Shown here in pieces: positions 17,993 through 28,706 of a stretch of 64,000 nt of DNA. The notes beneath the pieces were generated by a model, which searched no databases, had not been told where the DNA came from, and saw nothing but the letters and a program-made list of their open reading frames with translations. Both the position numbers and the translations under genes were made by a program. This DNA comes from Pseudohongiella sp. O18 (GTDB lineage Bacteria; Pseudomonadota; Gammaproteobacteria; Pseudomonadales; Pseudohongiellaceae): contig NZ_JAJSAR010000001.1 of assembly GCF_021729085.1 (NCBI RefSeq), forward strand, positions 992,001 through 1,056,000, read 5' to 3'. The first letter of the stretch is position 1. Each line of letters starts with the position of its first letter.

Positions 17993-19072
17993 ATGAAATT
18001 CACGGGCAGTCCGACTTTTACGCATCGGCAACAGGACAAGATAGGCGTTCTGGTCACTAATCTGGGAACGCCGGATGCACCTAAAACTTCAGCCTTGCGA
18101 CGCTACCTGAAGCAGTTCCTGTGGGACCCGCGAGTGGTGGAGGTGCCGCGACCAGTCTGGTGGCTGATCCTGCATGGTGTCATTCTGAATATCCGACCGC
18201 CACGATCGGCCAAGGCGTATGCTACGGTGTTTACCGAGCAGGGTTCGCCATTGTTGTTTCACACGCGCAACCAGGCGCAGGCGCTGGCCAAAAAGCTGAA
18301 TGAAAATGGCCATGACAATCTGGTGGTGGATTTTGCCATGCGATACGGCAACCCCTCCATCACTTCGGTATTGCAGAAGATGATGGACCAGGGCGTGCGC
18401 CAGCTGCTTGTGTTGCCTCTGTATCCGCAGTATTCGGCCTCTACGTCGGCGTCCACGTTTGATGCCATCGCCCAGGATTTCGCAAAACGGCGCTGGCTTC
18501 CGGATTTTCGCTTTGTCAGCCACTACCATGATTTTGATCCTTTTATTCAGGCCGCTGCGACGCGCATTCAGGAGCACTGGCAGCAGCACGGTCGTGCGGA
18601 CAAACTGCTGTTTTCCTACCATGGTGTGCCCAAGAAGTACCTGCTGAATGGCGACCCCTATCACTGCGAATGCCACAAGACTTCACGTTTGCTGGCGCAG
18701 GCTCTGGATCTGGGCGACGATGAGTGGCAAACCACATTCCAGAGCCGGTTCGGCCGCGAAGAGTGGCTGAAGCCCTACACCGACGAGACACTGAAGGCTA
18801 TGCCAGCGCAGGGCATCAAGTCAGTACAGGTATTCTGCCCCGGTTTTTCCGCTGACTGCCTGGAAACCATTGAAGAGATTGGTGAAGAGAACCGCGAATA
18901 CTTCATGCACGCTGGCGGCGAGCGTTACGAGTACATCTCTGCGCTTAACGACAGACCCGAGCACATCGATGCGCTGGCGACGCTGGTAGAGAAAAATCTG
19001 ACCGGCTGGTCAGTTGAGACGGTAGACGAACATCGTCAGCAACTTGCGCAGGCGCAGGGCGCCAAAGACTAG
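17993..19072 (+). CDS. hemH: Ferrochelatase (protoheme ferro-lyase)
   Basis: Inserts Fe2+ into protoporphyrin IX, last step of heme synthesis. 359 residues. Motifs: GVLVTNLGTPDAP at the N terminus, RRYLKQFLWDPRVV, the substrate loop LPLYPQYSASTSAS, the catalytic His in FSYHGVPKKY and CPGFSADCLETIEEIGEENR with the conserved acidic residues. The CHKTS segment and CPGFSADC supply Cys residues; no [2Fe-2S] C-terminal extension is present. The ATG at 17993 follows GAGAGACAAAGC, a plausible ribosome site. Confidence 0.97.
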   Translation: MKFTGSPTFTHRQQDKIGVLVTNLGTPDAPKTSALRRYLKQFLWDPRVVEVPRPVWWLILHGVILNIRPPRSAKAYATVFTEQGSPLLFHTRNQAQALAKKLNENGHDNLVVDFAMRYGNPSITSVLQKMMDQGVRQLLVLPLYPQYSASTSASTFDAIAQDFAKRRWLPDFRFVSHYHDFDPFIQAAATRIQEHWQQHGRADKLLFSYHGVPKKYLLNGDPYHCECHKTSRLLAQALDLGDDEWQTTFQSRFGREEWLKPYTDETLKAMPAQGIKSVQVFCPGFSADCLETIEEIGEENREYFMHAGGERYEYISALNDRPEHIDALATLVEKNLTGWSVETVDEHRQQLAQAQGAKD

Positions 19073-19123
19073 CAGGCTGCTGAAAAACTATCAGCCTGGT
19101 TGGTAAGTCGGGGGGGTGCGTTT

Positions 19124-19153
19124 GGCATGGCGACAGTAATTTGTCGCCATGCC
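19124..19153. terminator. Perfect 12-bp stem-loop between convergent hemH and tolC
   Basis: GGCATGGCGACA pairs with TGTCGCCATGCC around a six-base loop. It is placed midway between the hemH stop and the tolC stop. No T tract follows on either strand, so it may act as a bidirectional roadblock or as 3'-end protection rather than a classical intrinsic terminator. Confidence 0.55.
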
Positions 19154-19166
19154 GGTTGCGATAGGA

Positions 19167-20519
19167 TTACTGAGCGGAGGCGGCCTCGGCCTCAAGCCAC
19201 TCATTCAGGTCGATCACGTCCTGCGGTGTCAGTACACCGGCAGTGCGCTTCAACTGCAGTGTGTCGATCACGTAGTTGTAACGTGCATCGGAGTAGTTGC
19301 GCAGCGCCACGAACAGTTGCTGGCGCGCCAGTACGACGTCAACAATGTTCCGTGTGCCCACTTCATAGCCGGCTTCGATAGCGTTCAGAGCAGCTTCGGC
19401 TGACACGATGGCCTGCTGACGTTGCGCAATTACCATGGCGTCGGTGTTGACGCGTCGAAACGCGTTGCGGATATCCTGGGTTACCTGACGGCGAGCCAGA
19501 TTGGCAGATTCCTGCTGAGCGACCAGATCGTACTCAGCCTGCTCGCGGCGCGCGGTGGTGGCAAAGCCTGAGAACAACGGCACACTGACTGTCAGTGACA
19601 CGCTGGCGCCCTCGATGGCACCGGCGTCACGCAGGCTGCCGTCAGCTCCCCGGGTGGAGTTGGATTCAGTATTCTGGTAACCACCCTGCAGGCTGACAGT
19701 CGGCAGGTGGTCAGAGCGACGTGCCTTGGCAATCAGCGTCTGGGCGTCAACACCGGCAAGAGCAGCCTGCAGTTGCGGGTTGTTGTTCATTGCTTCGCTG
19801 ACCCACTGTTCAATATCGCCTTCGGCGGGTGTCACCGGGAAGTCTTCGCGGAGCACATCAATGTTCGGATGCGGCTGTCCGGTAATGGCTTCCAGTGCCT
19901 CGTAACTGCTGGCCAGGGTATCTTCGGCCAGAATGGTGTTGTTGCGCGCCAGGTCGTAGGCTGCCTGGGCCTCGTAGACTTCGGTGATCGCGACCAGGCC
20001 GACTTCCTCGCGCTGCTGAGTACGTTCGAACTGGCGCTGGGACGCCTCTTCTTCCTGGCGACGGGTATTCAGATCGTCGATCGCGCGCAGCACATTAAAG
20101 TAGGCTGAAGCTACACGGATGATCAGATCCTGTTCCTGAGCCTGAAAGTTGAACATACGGGCCTGATCAGCTTCCTTGGCGCCCTGGTAACTGTACCAGC
20201 TGGCCAGATTCAGTAGTGACTGGCTGACGTTGATACCGTAACGCGTTGTTTCCTGGTCAAGGTCTGTCAGGGTGACATCGCCTTCGGGGCCAGAAGCCTG
20301 GCGTTGTTCGGTGAATGAAGCGCTGGCCTGGGGCAGCAGGCTGGCGCGGGCCTGAACGACCTGTTGCTGGCCGGACTGTAATTGGGCCTGGGCCTGCCGC
20401 AGCGCCGGGTCATTGCGCATGGCCAGTTCCAGTATGGTCACCAGATCGTCAGCCACGGCCAATTGAGAGGCAAATACCAAGCCCGCCGCGAGAACTGTTT
20501 TGCGGAAAAAACGTTGCAT
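19167..20519 (-). CDS. tolC: TolC-family outer membrane channel
   Basis: 450 residues from the ATG giving MQRFFRKTVLAAGLVFASQLAVADDL, whose first 24 residues are a signal peptide; AGGA lies about eight bases upstream, so this start is preferred over a longer frame. The mature part has the two-fold repeat of long alpha helices with NPALRQAQAQLQSG, a proximal beta segment INVSQSLLNLASWYSYQGAKE, and in repeat two SVPLFSGFATTARREQAEYDL. It forms trimeric channels for type I secretion and RND/MFS efflux. No inner-membrane partner lies in this window, as for E. coli tolC. Divergent from thiC. Confidence 0.94.
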   Translation of the reverse strand: MQRFFRKTVLAAGLVFASQLAVADDLVTILELAMRNDPALRQAQAQLQSGQQQVVQARASLLPQASASFTEQRQASGPEGDVTLTDLDQETTRYGINVSQSLLNLASWYSYQGAKEADQARMFNFQAQEQDLIIRVASAYFNVLRAIDDLNTRRQEEEASQRQFERTQQREEVGLVAITEVYEAQAAYDLARNNTILAEDTLASSYEALEAITGQPHPNIDVLREDFPVTPAEGDIEQWVSEAMNNNPQLQAALAGVDAQTLIAKARRSDHLPTVSLQGGYQNTESNSTRGADGSLRDAGAIEGASVSLTVSVPLFSGFATTARREQAEYDLVAQQESANLARRQVTQDIRNAFRRVNTDAMVIAQRQQAIVSAEAALNAIEAGYEVGTRNIVDVVLARQQLFVALRNYSDARYNYVIDTLQLKRTAGVLTPQDVIDLNEWLEAEAASAQ

Positions 20520-20765
20520 ATTCAGAAGTCCTGTTTCATTAATCATTGGCTGAAAAAATGCCAGCTGTGAAAGCGGCCTGGATTCAGCCAGAGAGGGCCC
20601 GCAGAGCATCGATCATTCTACACAGTGTTACGAAACTATCCAATTAACAGATTGTGAAGAGATTGTGTCGCTTGACATTACACTACCTGCCGCAGGCGGT
20701 AACACTTTGCCTCGCTTTAAGGCATAATGAGCGGCTCTGAACCGTGCCTATAAATTTCTATACAG

Positions 20766-20783
20766 CAGGCCCTATAAGGCCTG
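20766..20783 (+). promoter_or_regulatory. Short perfect hairpin just before the thiC ribosome site
   Basis: CAGGCC and GGCCTG form a six-base-pair stem with loop CTATAA, ending five bases before the Shine-Dalgarno AGGA of thiC. A CTGAGA hexamer overlaps its right arm, but the rest of the TPP aptamer is not present. It could influence translation initiation; function is inference. Confidence 0.4.
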
Positions 20784-20784
20784 A

Positions 20785-22698
<1,914 letters not shown>

Positions 22699-22703
22699 CA
22701 GGC

Positions 22704-23774
22704 ATGACAGATATCAAAGCAGACGATCTCAACATAGAGTCCATTGACACATTGATGACCCCGCAGCAACTCAAGGAAAAGATGCCACTGCAGGGGGCGG
22801 CGCTGGAATCCGTTCGCAAGGGTCGACAGACCATCTTCGACATTCTGGATCGAAAAGATCCGCGACTGTTTGTGGTGGTTGGTCCGTGTTCCATCCATGA
22901 CCCGAAAGCGGCCATGGATTACGCCGAGCGCCTGAAGCAGCTGGCGGACGAGGTGCAGGACAGCCTGTATATCGTCATGCGCGTCTATTTTGAAAAGCCG
23001 CGTACCTCCGTTGGCTGGAAAGGGTTGATCAATGACCCGTTCATGGACGACACATTCCAGATTGAAGAAGGCCTGAAGATTGGTCGCAAGCTGCTTCTGG
23101 ACGTCGCCAGCATGGGGCTGCCGGCATCGACCGAGGCGCTGGACCCGATCTCTCCCCAGTACCTACAGGATCTGATTGCCTGGTCCGCTATTGGTGCTCG
23201 CACCACCGAATCACAGACGCACCGGGAAATGTCCAGTGGCCTGTCATCAGCAGTTGGTTTCAAAAATGGCACCGATGGTGGTTTGACAGTTGCTGTCAAC
23301 GCCATGCAGTCAGTCAGCCATCCGCACCGCTTCCTCGGCATTAACAAGGACGGTCAGGTAGCTGTGGTACGCACCAAGGGCAATCCCTACGCACACGTTG
23401 TGCTGCGTGGTGGCTCAGCCGGCCCCAACTATGATTCGGTACACGTGGCGAAAGCCGAGGAAGCACTGAAGAAGGGCGGAGTGAGCACCAATATCATGAT
23501 CGACTGCAGCCACGCCAACTCCAATAAGGATCCGTCCATCCAGTCACTGGTGCTGAAAGATGTCACGCACCAGATTCTGGAAGGCAATGAGTCGATCATC
23601 GGTGTCATGCTGGAGAGCAACATTAACTTCGGCAACCAGAAGATCCCCAAGGATCTGAAGGAGCTGAAATACGGTGTATCAGTGACAGATGCGTGTATCG
23701 ACTGGGCAGAAACCGAACGCAGCATCAAGGAAATGGCTGCCAAGCTGAAGGATGTGTTGCCCAAGCGCAGATAG
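22704..23774 (+). CDS. 3-deoxy-7-phosphoheptulonate (DAHP) synthase, class I
   Basis: First enzyme of the shikimate pathway: erythrose 4-phosphate plus PEP. 356 residues, the AroF/G/H length. Motifs: VVVGPCSIHDPKAAMDYAE, MRVYFEKPRTSVGWKG, GARTTESQTHREMSSGLS, GFKNGTDG, VLRGG and MIDCSHANSNKD (metal and PEP ligands), ending in GVSVTDACIDW. Which feedback type (Phe, Tyr or Trp) cannot be told by eye. Five bases separate it from thiC, so co-transcription is likely, an unusual pairing of thiamine and aromatic synthesis. Confidence 0.95.
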   Translation: MTDIKADDLNIESIDTLMTPQQLKEKMPLQGAALESVRKGRQTIFDILDRKDPRLFVVVGPCSIHDPKAAMDYAERLKQLADEVQDSLYIVMRVYFEKPRTSVGWKGLINDPFMDDTFQIEEGLKIGRKLLLDVASMGLPASTEALDPISPQYLQDLIAWSAIGARTTESQTHREMSSGLSSAVGFKNGTDGGLTVAVNAMQSVSHPHRFLGINKDGQVAVVRTKGNPYAHVVLRGGSAGPNYDSVHVAKAEEALKKGGVSTNIMIDCSHANSNKDPSIQSLVLKDVTHQILEGNESIIGVMLESNINFGNQKIPKDLKELKYGVSVTDACIDWAETERSIKEMAAKLKDVLPKRR

Positions 23775-23930
23775 TCCAATTCCCCGTCAAGGCCGGCGGC
23801 GGCAATGCGCCCGCTGCCGCCTGTTCCTACCCCCTTGAAATCTAAAGATATAGCCCGTACCCTGAAAGTGAACTTGATGATTCATGAATAGAATCAGCCA
23901 TGGACGATGACCGTGGCGAGGAGACTAAAT

Positions 23931-24326
23931 ATGAAAACGTCAATTCACCATAAGTCAGGCATGACGGCTATTCTGGCAGCTGCGGCAGCGTTTATCGCCG
24001 CTTCTTTTGCAGGGCAGTCTTACGCGCAGGGTATGACAGACTCTTATCTGGAGTGGCAGGCCCGCATGCAGGCTGGTCCCGACGAATATCTGTTTTTCGA
24101 GGACGACCGCAAGCAGGTTGTCTCCTACTCTCAGGAGCGCATTGTGCGAGTCTGCACAGGTGAAAGCTCGATTGTGACACCGCTCAGCATTGAGTACGAC
24201 GACAAAGAAACACTGGTGATGCCGGGCGACTGTATCCGGGTCGAGGCCATGGAAGTGTATCTTGAGCCTGAGGACACGCTGGAGCCCAACACATTCCTGC
24301 GGGTTCAGGTTGATACCTTGAGTTGA
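23931..24326 (+). CDS. Small exported hypothetical protein
   Basis: 131 residues from the ATG following GAGGAG (spacing eight), which is preferred over a start eight codons upstream. A signal peptide MKTSIHHKSGMTAILAAAAA with cleavage near SYAQ. The mature part of about 95 residues is acidic, with two Cys (VRVCTGESS and PGDCIRVE) that could form a disulfide and many beta-type strands. No family recognised. Followed at once by a stem-loop terminator, so it looks like a single-gene unit. Confidence 0.65.
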   Translation: MKTSIHHKSGMTAILAAAAAFIAASFAGQSYAQGMTDSYLEWQARMQAGPDEYLFFEDDRKQVVSYSQERIVRVCTGESSIVTPLSIEYDDKETLVMPGDCIRVEAMEVYLEPEDTLEPNTFLRVQVDTLS

Positions 24327-24370
24327 TCTCAACGATCAATTATCGATACAGGCCGGTACTAAGAGTAGAG

Positions 24371-24398
24371 AGAGCGTCACCATGTGGCGCTCTTTCTC
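24371..24398 (+). terminator. Intrinsic terminator after the 23931-24326 gene
   Basis: AGAGCGTCA pairs with TGGCGCTCT (one G-T pair) around a five-base loop and is followed by TTTCT on the plus strand. Confidence 0.65.
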
Positions 24399-24446
24399 GT
24401 TGGGCGAATGTTGCTGGCAGTAAGGAAATTCAAGACGAGGGACATC

Positions 24447-24644
24447 ATGGAAACGAAGAAAGAGAAAAAGGTCCGTCGCCGTCGTGGCAATATTGCGCTG
24501 GCGGTTGGACTTGGCTTGAGTGCAGGTGTCGGATTCGGGCTGGTGCTGGCCAGTTTCGTGTTTGGCGTGCTCGCGGCCGTCATTCTCGGCGGTGGGCTCT
24601 GGGTTGCCGGCGTGGGTGCCCGCAAAGAAGTCAGCCAGAAGTGA
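24447..24644 (+). CDS. Very small basic membrane protein with a glycine-rich hydrophobic hairpin
   Basis: 65 residues from the ATG after GAGGGA (24437 region). The N terminus is strongly basic (METKKEKKVRRRRG), then two hydrophobic stretches, NIALAVGLGLSAGVGFGLVL and ASFVFGVLAAVILGGGLWV, rich in Gly, and a short charged tail. Looks like a helical-hairpin inner-membrane peptide. No family recognised. Lies 53 bp after a terminator, so it should have its own promoter. Confidence 0.5.
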   Translation: METKKEKKVRRRRGNIALAVGLGLSAGVGFGLVLASFVFGVLAAVILGGGLWVAGVGARKEVSQK

Positions 24645-24681
24645 GCGCTTGATCAGAATGCGGAACACTTGTAGAGACACC

Positions 24682-24708
24682 AAAAAAAGCAGGCCACAAG
24701 GGCCTGCT
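24682..24708 (-). terminator. Intrinsic terminator of the glutathione transferase gene
   Basis: On the minus strand AGCAGGCC pairs with GGCCTGCT around a five-base loop, followed by a run of seven T. It lies about 60 bp past the stop of the GST gene. Confidence 0.85.
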
Positions 24709-24768
24709 GAAGATTCACGATGGCAGGGCGATACGCAGCCCCACGCTGACGACTACCCACACTAACAA

Positions 24769-25464
24769 CTACATATTGCTGACTATTCCGAGTGATACCT
24801 GCTCGTTGCGTTCCGCGCGCCCCTGAGCTACCCAATCCTTAACCCAGGGGTTGCTCAGGAGGGTATCTGCATAGCGTTGTGCCGGAGCGCTCAGGACGGC
24901 GCCATAAGCGCGAAACGTGACGGCGACGGGAGCGTACATACAGTCTGCAATCGAGAATCTGCCGAACAGATACTCGTCGCCGGCGCCGTATTTCCGGCGA
25001 CAGCAGCTCCAGATGGCGTCAATACGTGCGATTTCGTTGGCGATGTTTTCAGATACGTTGAGGTCTACGCTGGCCTGACAGTTCATTGGCCAGTCGTGCT
25101 TCAAAGCCGGGAATTCAGCGTGCACCTCTGCGCAGACCGAGCGTGCAGTCGCGCGCTTGCGCGGGCTCGCTGGCCAGCCGCGGCCATCCAGAAAAGTCTC
25201 GTTGATATATTCACAGATGGCCAGTGATTCCCAGACAGTGGTTTCCTGGTGGATTAGCGCCGGTACCTTTAACGAGGGCGACAGTGGACCGAGTTTTTCC
25301 GCGGTATTGCGTTGGTACAGGGCAACGTTTACTTCCTCGAAAGGTATCTGGAAGTTTTTCAGCAGCAACCATGGGCGCATGGACCATGAGGAAAAGTTCT
25401 TGTTGCCGATCACCAGTTTGATGCCACTCTTGGTGAAGGGTGTTGTGTTCTGGGGTGAATCCAT
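24769..25464 (-). CDS. Glutathione S-transferase family protein
   Basis: 231 residues. An N-terminal thioredoxin-like domain (about 15-95) has IGNKNFSSWSMRPWLLLK, where Ser of the SSWS segment is the likely thiolate-stabilising residue, then VPALIHQ with the cis-Pro and WESLAICEYINE with the Glu/Ser glutathione gamma-Glu contact. The C-terminal helical domain contains FGRFSIADCMYAPV, the N-capping box. Substrate unknown. Relatives are often annotated maleylacetoacetate-isomerase-like, but no tyrosine-degradation genes lie nearby. Monocistronic, with its own terminator; the upstream 293 bp to the response regulator hold no gene. Confidence 0.9.
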   Translation of the reverse strand: MDSPQNTTPFTKSGIKLVIGNKNFSSWSMRPWLLLKNFQIPFEEVNVALYQRNTAEKLGPLSPSLKVPALIHQETTVWESLAICEYINETFLDGRGWPASPRKRATARSVCAEVHAEFPALKHDWPMNCQASVDLNVSENIANEIARIDAIWSCCRRKYGAGDEYLFGRFSIADCMYAPVAVTFRAYGAVLSAPAQRYADTLLSNPWVKDWVAQGRAERNEQVSLGIVSNM

Positions 25465-25757
25465 CTGATCAGACTCCTGCGTGTCAGTCGGCTTGGTTAC
25501 GTCAGCACAAAGTTGGCAACGGTGGCGCGCTTTGTGCTTTCCTTACCTGTACAGCCTGTCGATATTTTTGTTATGTCACCGATTAGACCGCAGGTTTATT
25601 GCAGCGTCAGGCATAAACCCGGGCTTTGTCCTGACTAATTGTGGCAAAATACTGACAAGCACAGATGGCCACCAACTGACGGATTAAATGCCTCGTCTAA
25701 TGCGTTATAGTCGGCGCAGCAGTCAGGCTGCTCGTGCACGTGTATTGAAGGTGATCT

Positions 25758-26471
25758 ATGGCAAGACGTATCGCGATCGTAGAAGATGAAGCCGCCATTC
25801 GTGAGAACTATGCCGATGTTCTGCGCAAGCAGGGCTATGAGGTGCAGACGTTCCCAAACCGCCGCGAGGCAATGAAGGCTTTTGACCTGCGTTTGCCGAA
25901 TCTGGCAATCATCGATATCGGCCTGGAAAACGAAATCGACGGCGGTTTTACGCTTTGCCAGTCGTTGCGCTCGATGTCGGAAACCCTGCCCATCATCTTC
26001 CTGACGGCAAGGGACAACGACTTTGATACCGTCAGCGGCCTGCGTATGGGTGCGGATGATTACCTGACCAAGGATATCAGTCTGCCGCACCTGTCGGCGC
26101 GAATTGCCGCGCTGTTCCGCCGCCAGGATGCCCTCAATCAGCCGACCTCTCCGGAAAACCTGCTGCAGCGCGACAAGCTGCTGCTGGATATTGGCCGCCT
26201 CACAGTGCAGTGGGCTGGCATCTCGGTGCCACTGACAGTGACTGAGTTCTGGATGGTGCACGCATTGGTCAAATTTCCCGGTCACGTAAAAAGTCGCCAG
26301 GTGTTGATGCAGGAATCCAAGATTTTTGTGGATGGCAGCACCATCACCTCCCATGTCAAACGCATACGCAAGAAGTTCCTGCAGGTTGATCCTGACTTCG
26401 ACTGTATCGAAACGGTGTACGGCATGGGGTATCGCTGGAATATCCCGGCGAGTTCGGCCAGCGCCGAATAA
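25758..26471 (+). CDS. pdsR: OmpR-family response regulator resembling PdsR (proteobacterial dedicated sortase system)
   Basis: 237 residues: a receiver domain (1-125) with acidic pair E9/D10, phosphoacceptor D53 in IIDIGLENEIDGG, Thr in FLTARDNDFDTVSG and Lys near 108 in DDYLTKDIS; then a winged-helix domain (about 145-232) ending in HVKRIRKKF and IETVYGMGYRW. The NEIDGGFTLCQSLR and FDTVSGLRMGADDYLTKDISLPHLSARIAALFRR stretches (the second abridged) match my memory of the marine sortase-system regulator family. The kinase follows 33 bp downstream. No sortase gene is in the window, so the target is unknown. Confidence 0.78.
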   Translation: MARRIAIVEDEAAIRENYADVLRKQGYEVQTFPNRREAMKAFDLRLPNLAIIDIGLENEIDGGFTLCQSLRSMSETLPIIFLTARDNDFDTVSGLRMGADDYLTKDISLPHLSARIAALFRRQDALNQPTSPENLLQRDKLLLDIGRLTVQWAGISVPLTVTEFWMVHALVKFPGHVKSRQVLMQESKIFVDGSTITSHVKRIRKKFLQVDPDFDCIETVYGMGYRWNIPASSASAE

Positions 26472-26504
26472 TCAGCCGTCGCATAATAACTTCGGATCGC
26501 TCTT

Positions 26505-28706
26505 ATGGCCCGGGCATTGAAAACCCCCTTCGGTATTCGCTTCAAGCTGGTTTTCCTGTCCAGCTTTCTGCTGGTCATACCCTGGCTGGGTTATCAGTAC
26601 ATTCTGGAGATGGAGGATTATCTGCGTCGCGGTCAGGAGCAGGTTGTGCTCGGTACCGCCCGGGCGCTGGCGACCGCTCTGAATGAACGGCCTGAACTGT
26701 TCGATGAAGGTACCTTCAGTCCCACGCTTCGCCGCAGCGATAACCTCTATGTCTATCCGATCTATTATCCATTGAGCCTGGACGATGAATCACTGGTCGA
26801 CTGGCGTGACTATCAGCGTTACGAACTGCCCTACGGTCGCGCCAATACGATTGCCACTCAATTGAACCCGCAAAGCGAGTTCTCGCGCTATTACCACAAC
26901 GACGAGTCGCTGAATTTTCGCCTGCTGGTCGGCGAGCACAACCGCTATCTTTATGCCTACATGAAGGTTGTCGACAACCAGCTGGTGTATCGCTCACCAG
27001 ACAGCCTCAGTATCCATCGCAGCGACTTCCTGCAGATCTCGCTGGTGTCGCCGGAAAATGAATTGCATCGCTATGTCATTTCGCCGCGTGGTCCGGAATT
27101 CATCTATGCCTACGAGATTGGCAATGACCTGCGGGACATAGGTGCGCTCACGCACGAGGAAAGGATCAGCGGTCAGTGGTATGAAACTGAGGACGGTTAT
27201 GTGGTCGAGCTGCGTTTACCCTTGACGATGCTCGGGCAGCGGCTTGGGTTTGCCATCTATGATGTGGATGATCCGGAAACCCGGAATGTCACAGCGGTAG
27301 TGGCCACCTCTGATGTGAACCAGCGAAGTGAGGTTGGCAATCTGCTGCGACCGACACCCGAGATCGACAAGATCGTGGAAGGCATGGGACATACCAACTC
27401 GCGCATCCAGGTTGTCGACCGTGGCAGCCGAGTACTGCTGAGTGTCGGGGACATCCAGTCAGCCACAGGGCTGACGCTGGCTGCAGAAGAAACCGAGCGT
27501 GGCCGCAACCGTTATTGGGCGTGGATGGAAGATAATGTTCTGCATCCGCTTTATTATCAGATCCTGACCAAACCTTCGAATGACTTTATTGACGACCTGT
27601 ATGTCGGCAGCACGCTGGAGGGGGCGCATCTGAGTGCGGCGCTGGACGGAGAGTCGATGACGCAGTTCCGCACTATTGATCCCAGTCAGACCCGCATTCT
27701 GGAAGCTGCCTATCCGATCTTTGCCGACGGCGAGGTGATGGGGGCGGTGGTGGTTGACCAGAACATGAACGGCTTGCGCACCTTCCGCAATCAGGCGCTG
27801 GAAACACTGTTCAATACAATCCTGGGTGTGATGCTGCTGGTGGCTTTCGGGCTGTTCTTTTTTGCCTCACGCATCTCCGCCCGCATCCGCGCACTGCGCA
27901 ACCAGGCGGAAAACATTATCGATGACCATGGCCGCTTGAAGAACACCATCGTGGCCAGTCGCAACTCTGATGAGATTGGTGACCTGTCGCGCAGTTTCTA
28001 CAACATGGTGGAGCGCCTTGGACAGTACACCAACTATCTGGAAAACATGTCCTCACGCCTGTCGCATGAGCTGCGCACACCCGTGACCGTGGTGCGCTCC
28101 TCACTCGAAAACCTGGGCATGACCGTGCACGATCGTGAGTCGGCGGTCTACATTCAGCGCGCTGAAGATGGCATCAACCGTCTCAACCTGATCCTGACCA
28201 ATATGAGCGAGGCAACGCGGCTTGAGCAGATGCTGCAGACCTCGGAAAAAGAGCGCATCGACCTGGCCAAAGTGGTGGCCGGCTGTGTTGAGGGTTACCG
28301 GCTTGCATACCCGGACGCGGTGATTGAGGATGATCTGCAGGGGCCGGTCATCGTGAGTGGTGTGCCGGAGTATATTGCCCAGTTGATGGACAAACTGATT
28401 GCCAATGCGGTGGAATTTACCTACTACCGTAAACCCATCACTGTGTTCTGTAGAGCCATCAAAGGGCGTGCAGTGCTGCGAGTGACCAACTACGGCCCCT
28501 ACCTGCCTGAGGAAATGAAGGGGCGTCTGTTTGACTCAATGATCTCGGTGCGGCCGCAGGAAAAGCAGCGCGAACCACACCTCGGCATGGGTCTTCATAT
28601 CGCGAGACTGATCACCGAGTTCCACCAGGGGCATATCCGCGCCGAGAACATTCAGGAATTTGAAGGAGTCGCGATTACGCTGATTATTCCTTTGTTGCAG
28701 GAGTAG
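26505..28706 (+). CDS. pdsS: Membrane sensor histidine kinase resembling PdsS
   Basis: 733 residues. One N-terminal helix (VFLSSFLLVIPWLGYQYI), a very large periplasmic region (about 35-430) with a beta-rich, DOMON/CBM9-like part (YVVELRLPLTMLGQRLGFAIYD), a second helix near 435-455 (LGVMLLVAFGLFFFAS), HAMP linker, HisKA with H-box LSHELRTPVTVVRSS, and a HATPase domain with N-box DKLIANAVEF and a G-rich HLGMGLHIARL loop. The family is described as co-occurring with a variant sortase in mostly marine proteobacteria. Its stop overlaps the convergent DUF2889 gene by 23 bp. Confidence 0.78.
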   Translation: MARALKTPFGIRFKLVFLSSFLLVIPWLGYQYILEMEDYLRRGQEQVVLGTARALATALNERPELFDEGTFSPTLRRSDNLYVYPIYYPLSLDDESLVDWRDYQRYELPYGRANTIATQLNPQSEFSRYYHNDESLNFRLLVGEHNRYLYAYMKVVDNQLVYRSPDSLSIHRSDFLQISLVSPENELHRYVISPRGPEFIYAYEIGNDLRDIGALTHEERISGQWYETEDGYVVELRLPLTMLGQRLGFAIYDVDDPETRNVTAVVATSDVNQRSEVGNLLRPTPEIDKIVEGMGHTNSRIQVVDRGSRVLLSVGDIQSATGLTLAAEETERGRNRYWAWMEDNVLHPLYYQILTKPSNDFIDDLYVGSTLEGAHLSAALDGESMTQFRTIDPSQTRILEAAYPIFADGEVMGAVVVDQNMNGLRTFRNQALETLFNTILGVMLLVAFGLFFFASRISARIRALRNQAENIIDDHGRLKNTIVASRNSDEIGDLSRSFYNMVERLGQYTNYLENMSSRLSHELRTPVTVVRSSLENLGMTVHDRESAVYIQRAEDGINRLNLILTNMSEATRLEQMLQTSEKERIDLAKVVAGCVEGYRLAYPDAVIEDDLQGPVIVSGVPEYIAQLMDKLIANAVEFTYYRKPITVFCRAIKGRAVLRVTNYGPYLPEEMKGRLFDSMISVRPQEKQREPHLGMGLHIARLITEFHQGHIRAENIQEFEGVAITLIIPLLQE

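Noticed and set aside
19167-20519. tolC as part of a type I secretion locus for the giant protein
   Set aside because: About 21 kb away and no ABC transporter or membrane-fusion gene lies in the window; no link can be supported.
23798-23821. GGCGGCA/TGCCGCC stem after the DAHP synthase gene
   Set aside because: Long loop and no T run; possible but not supported enough to list.
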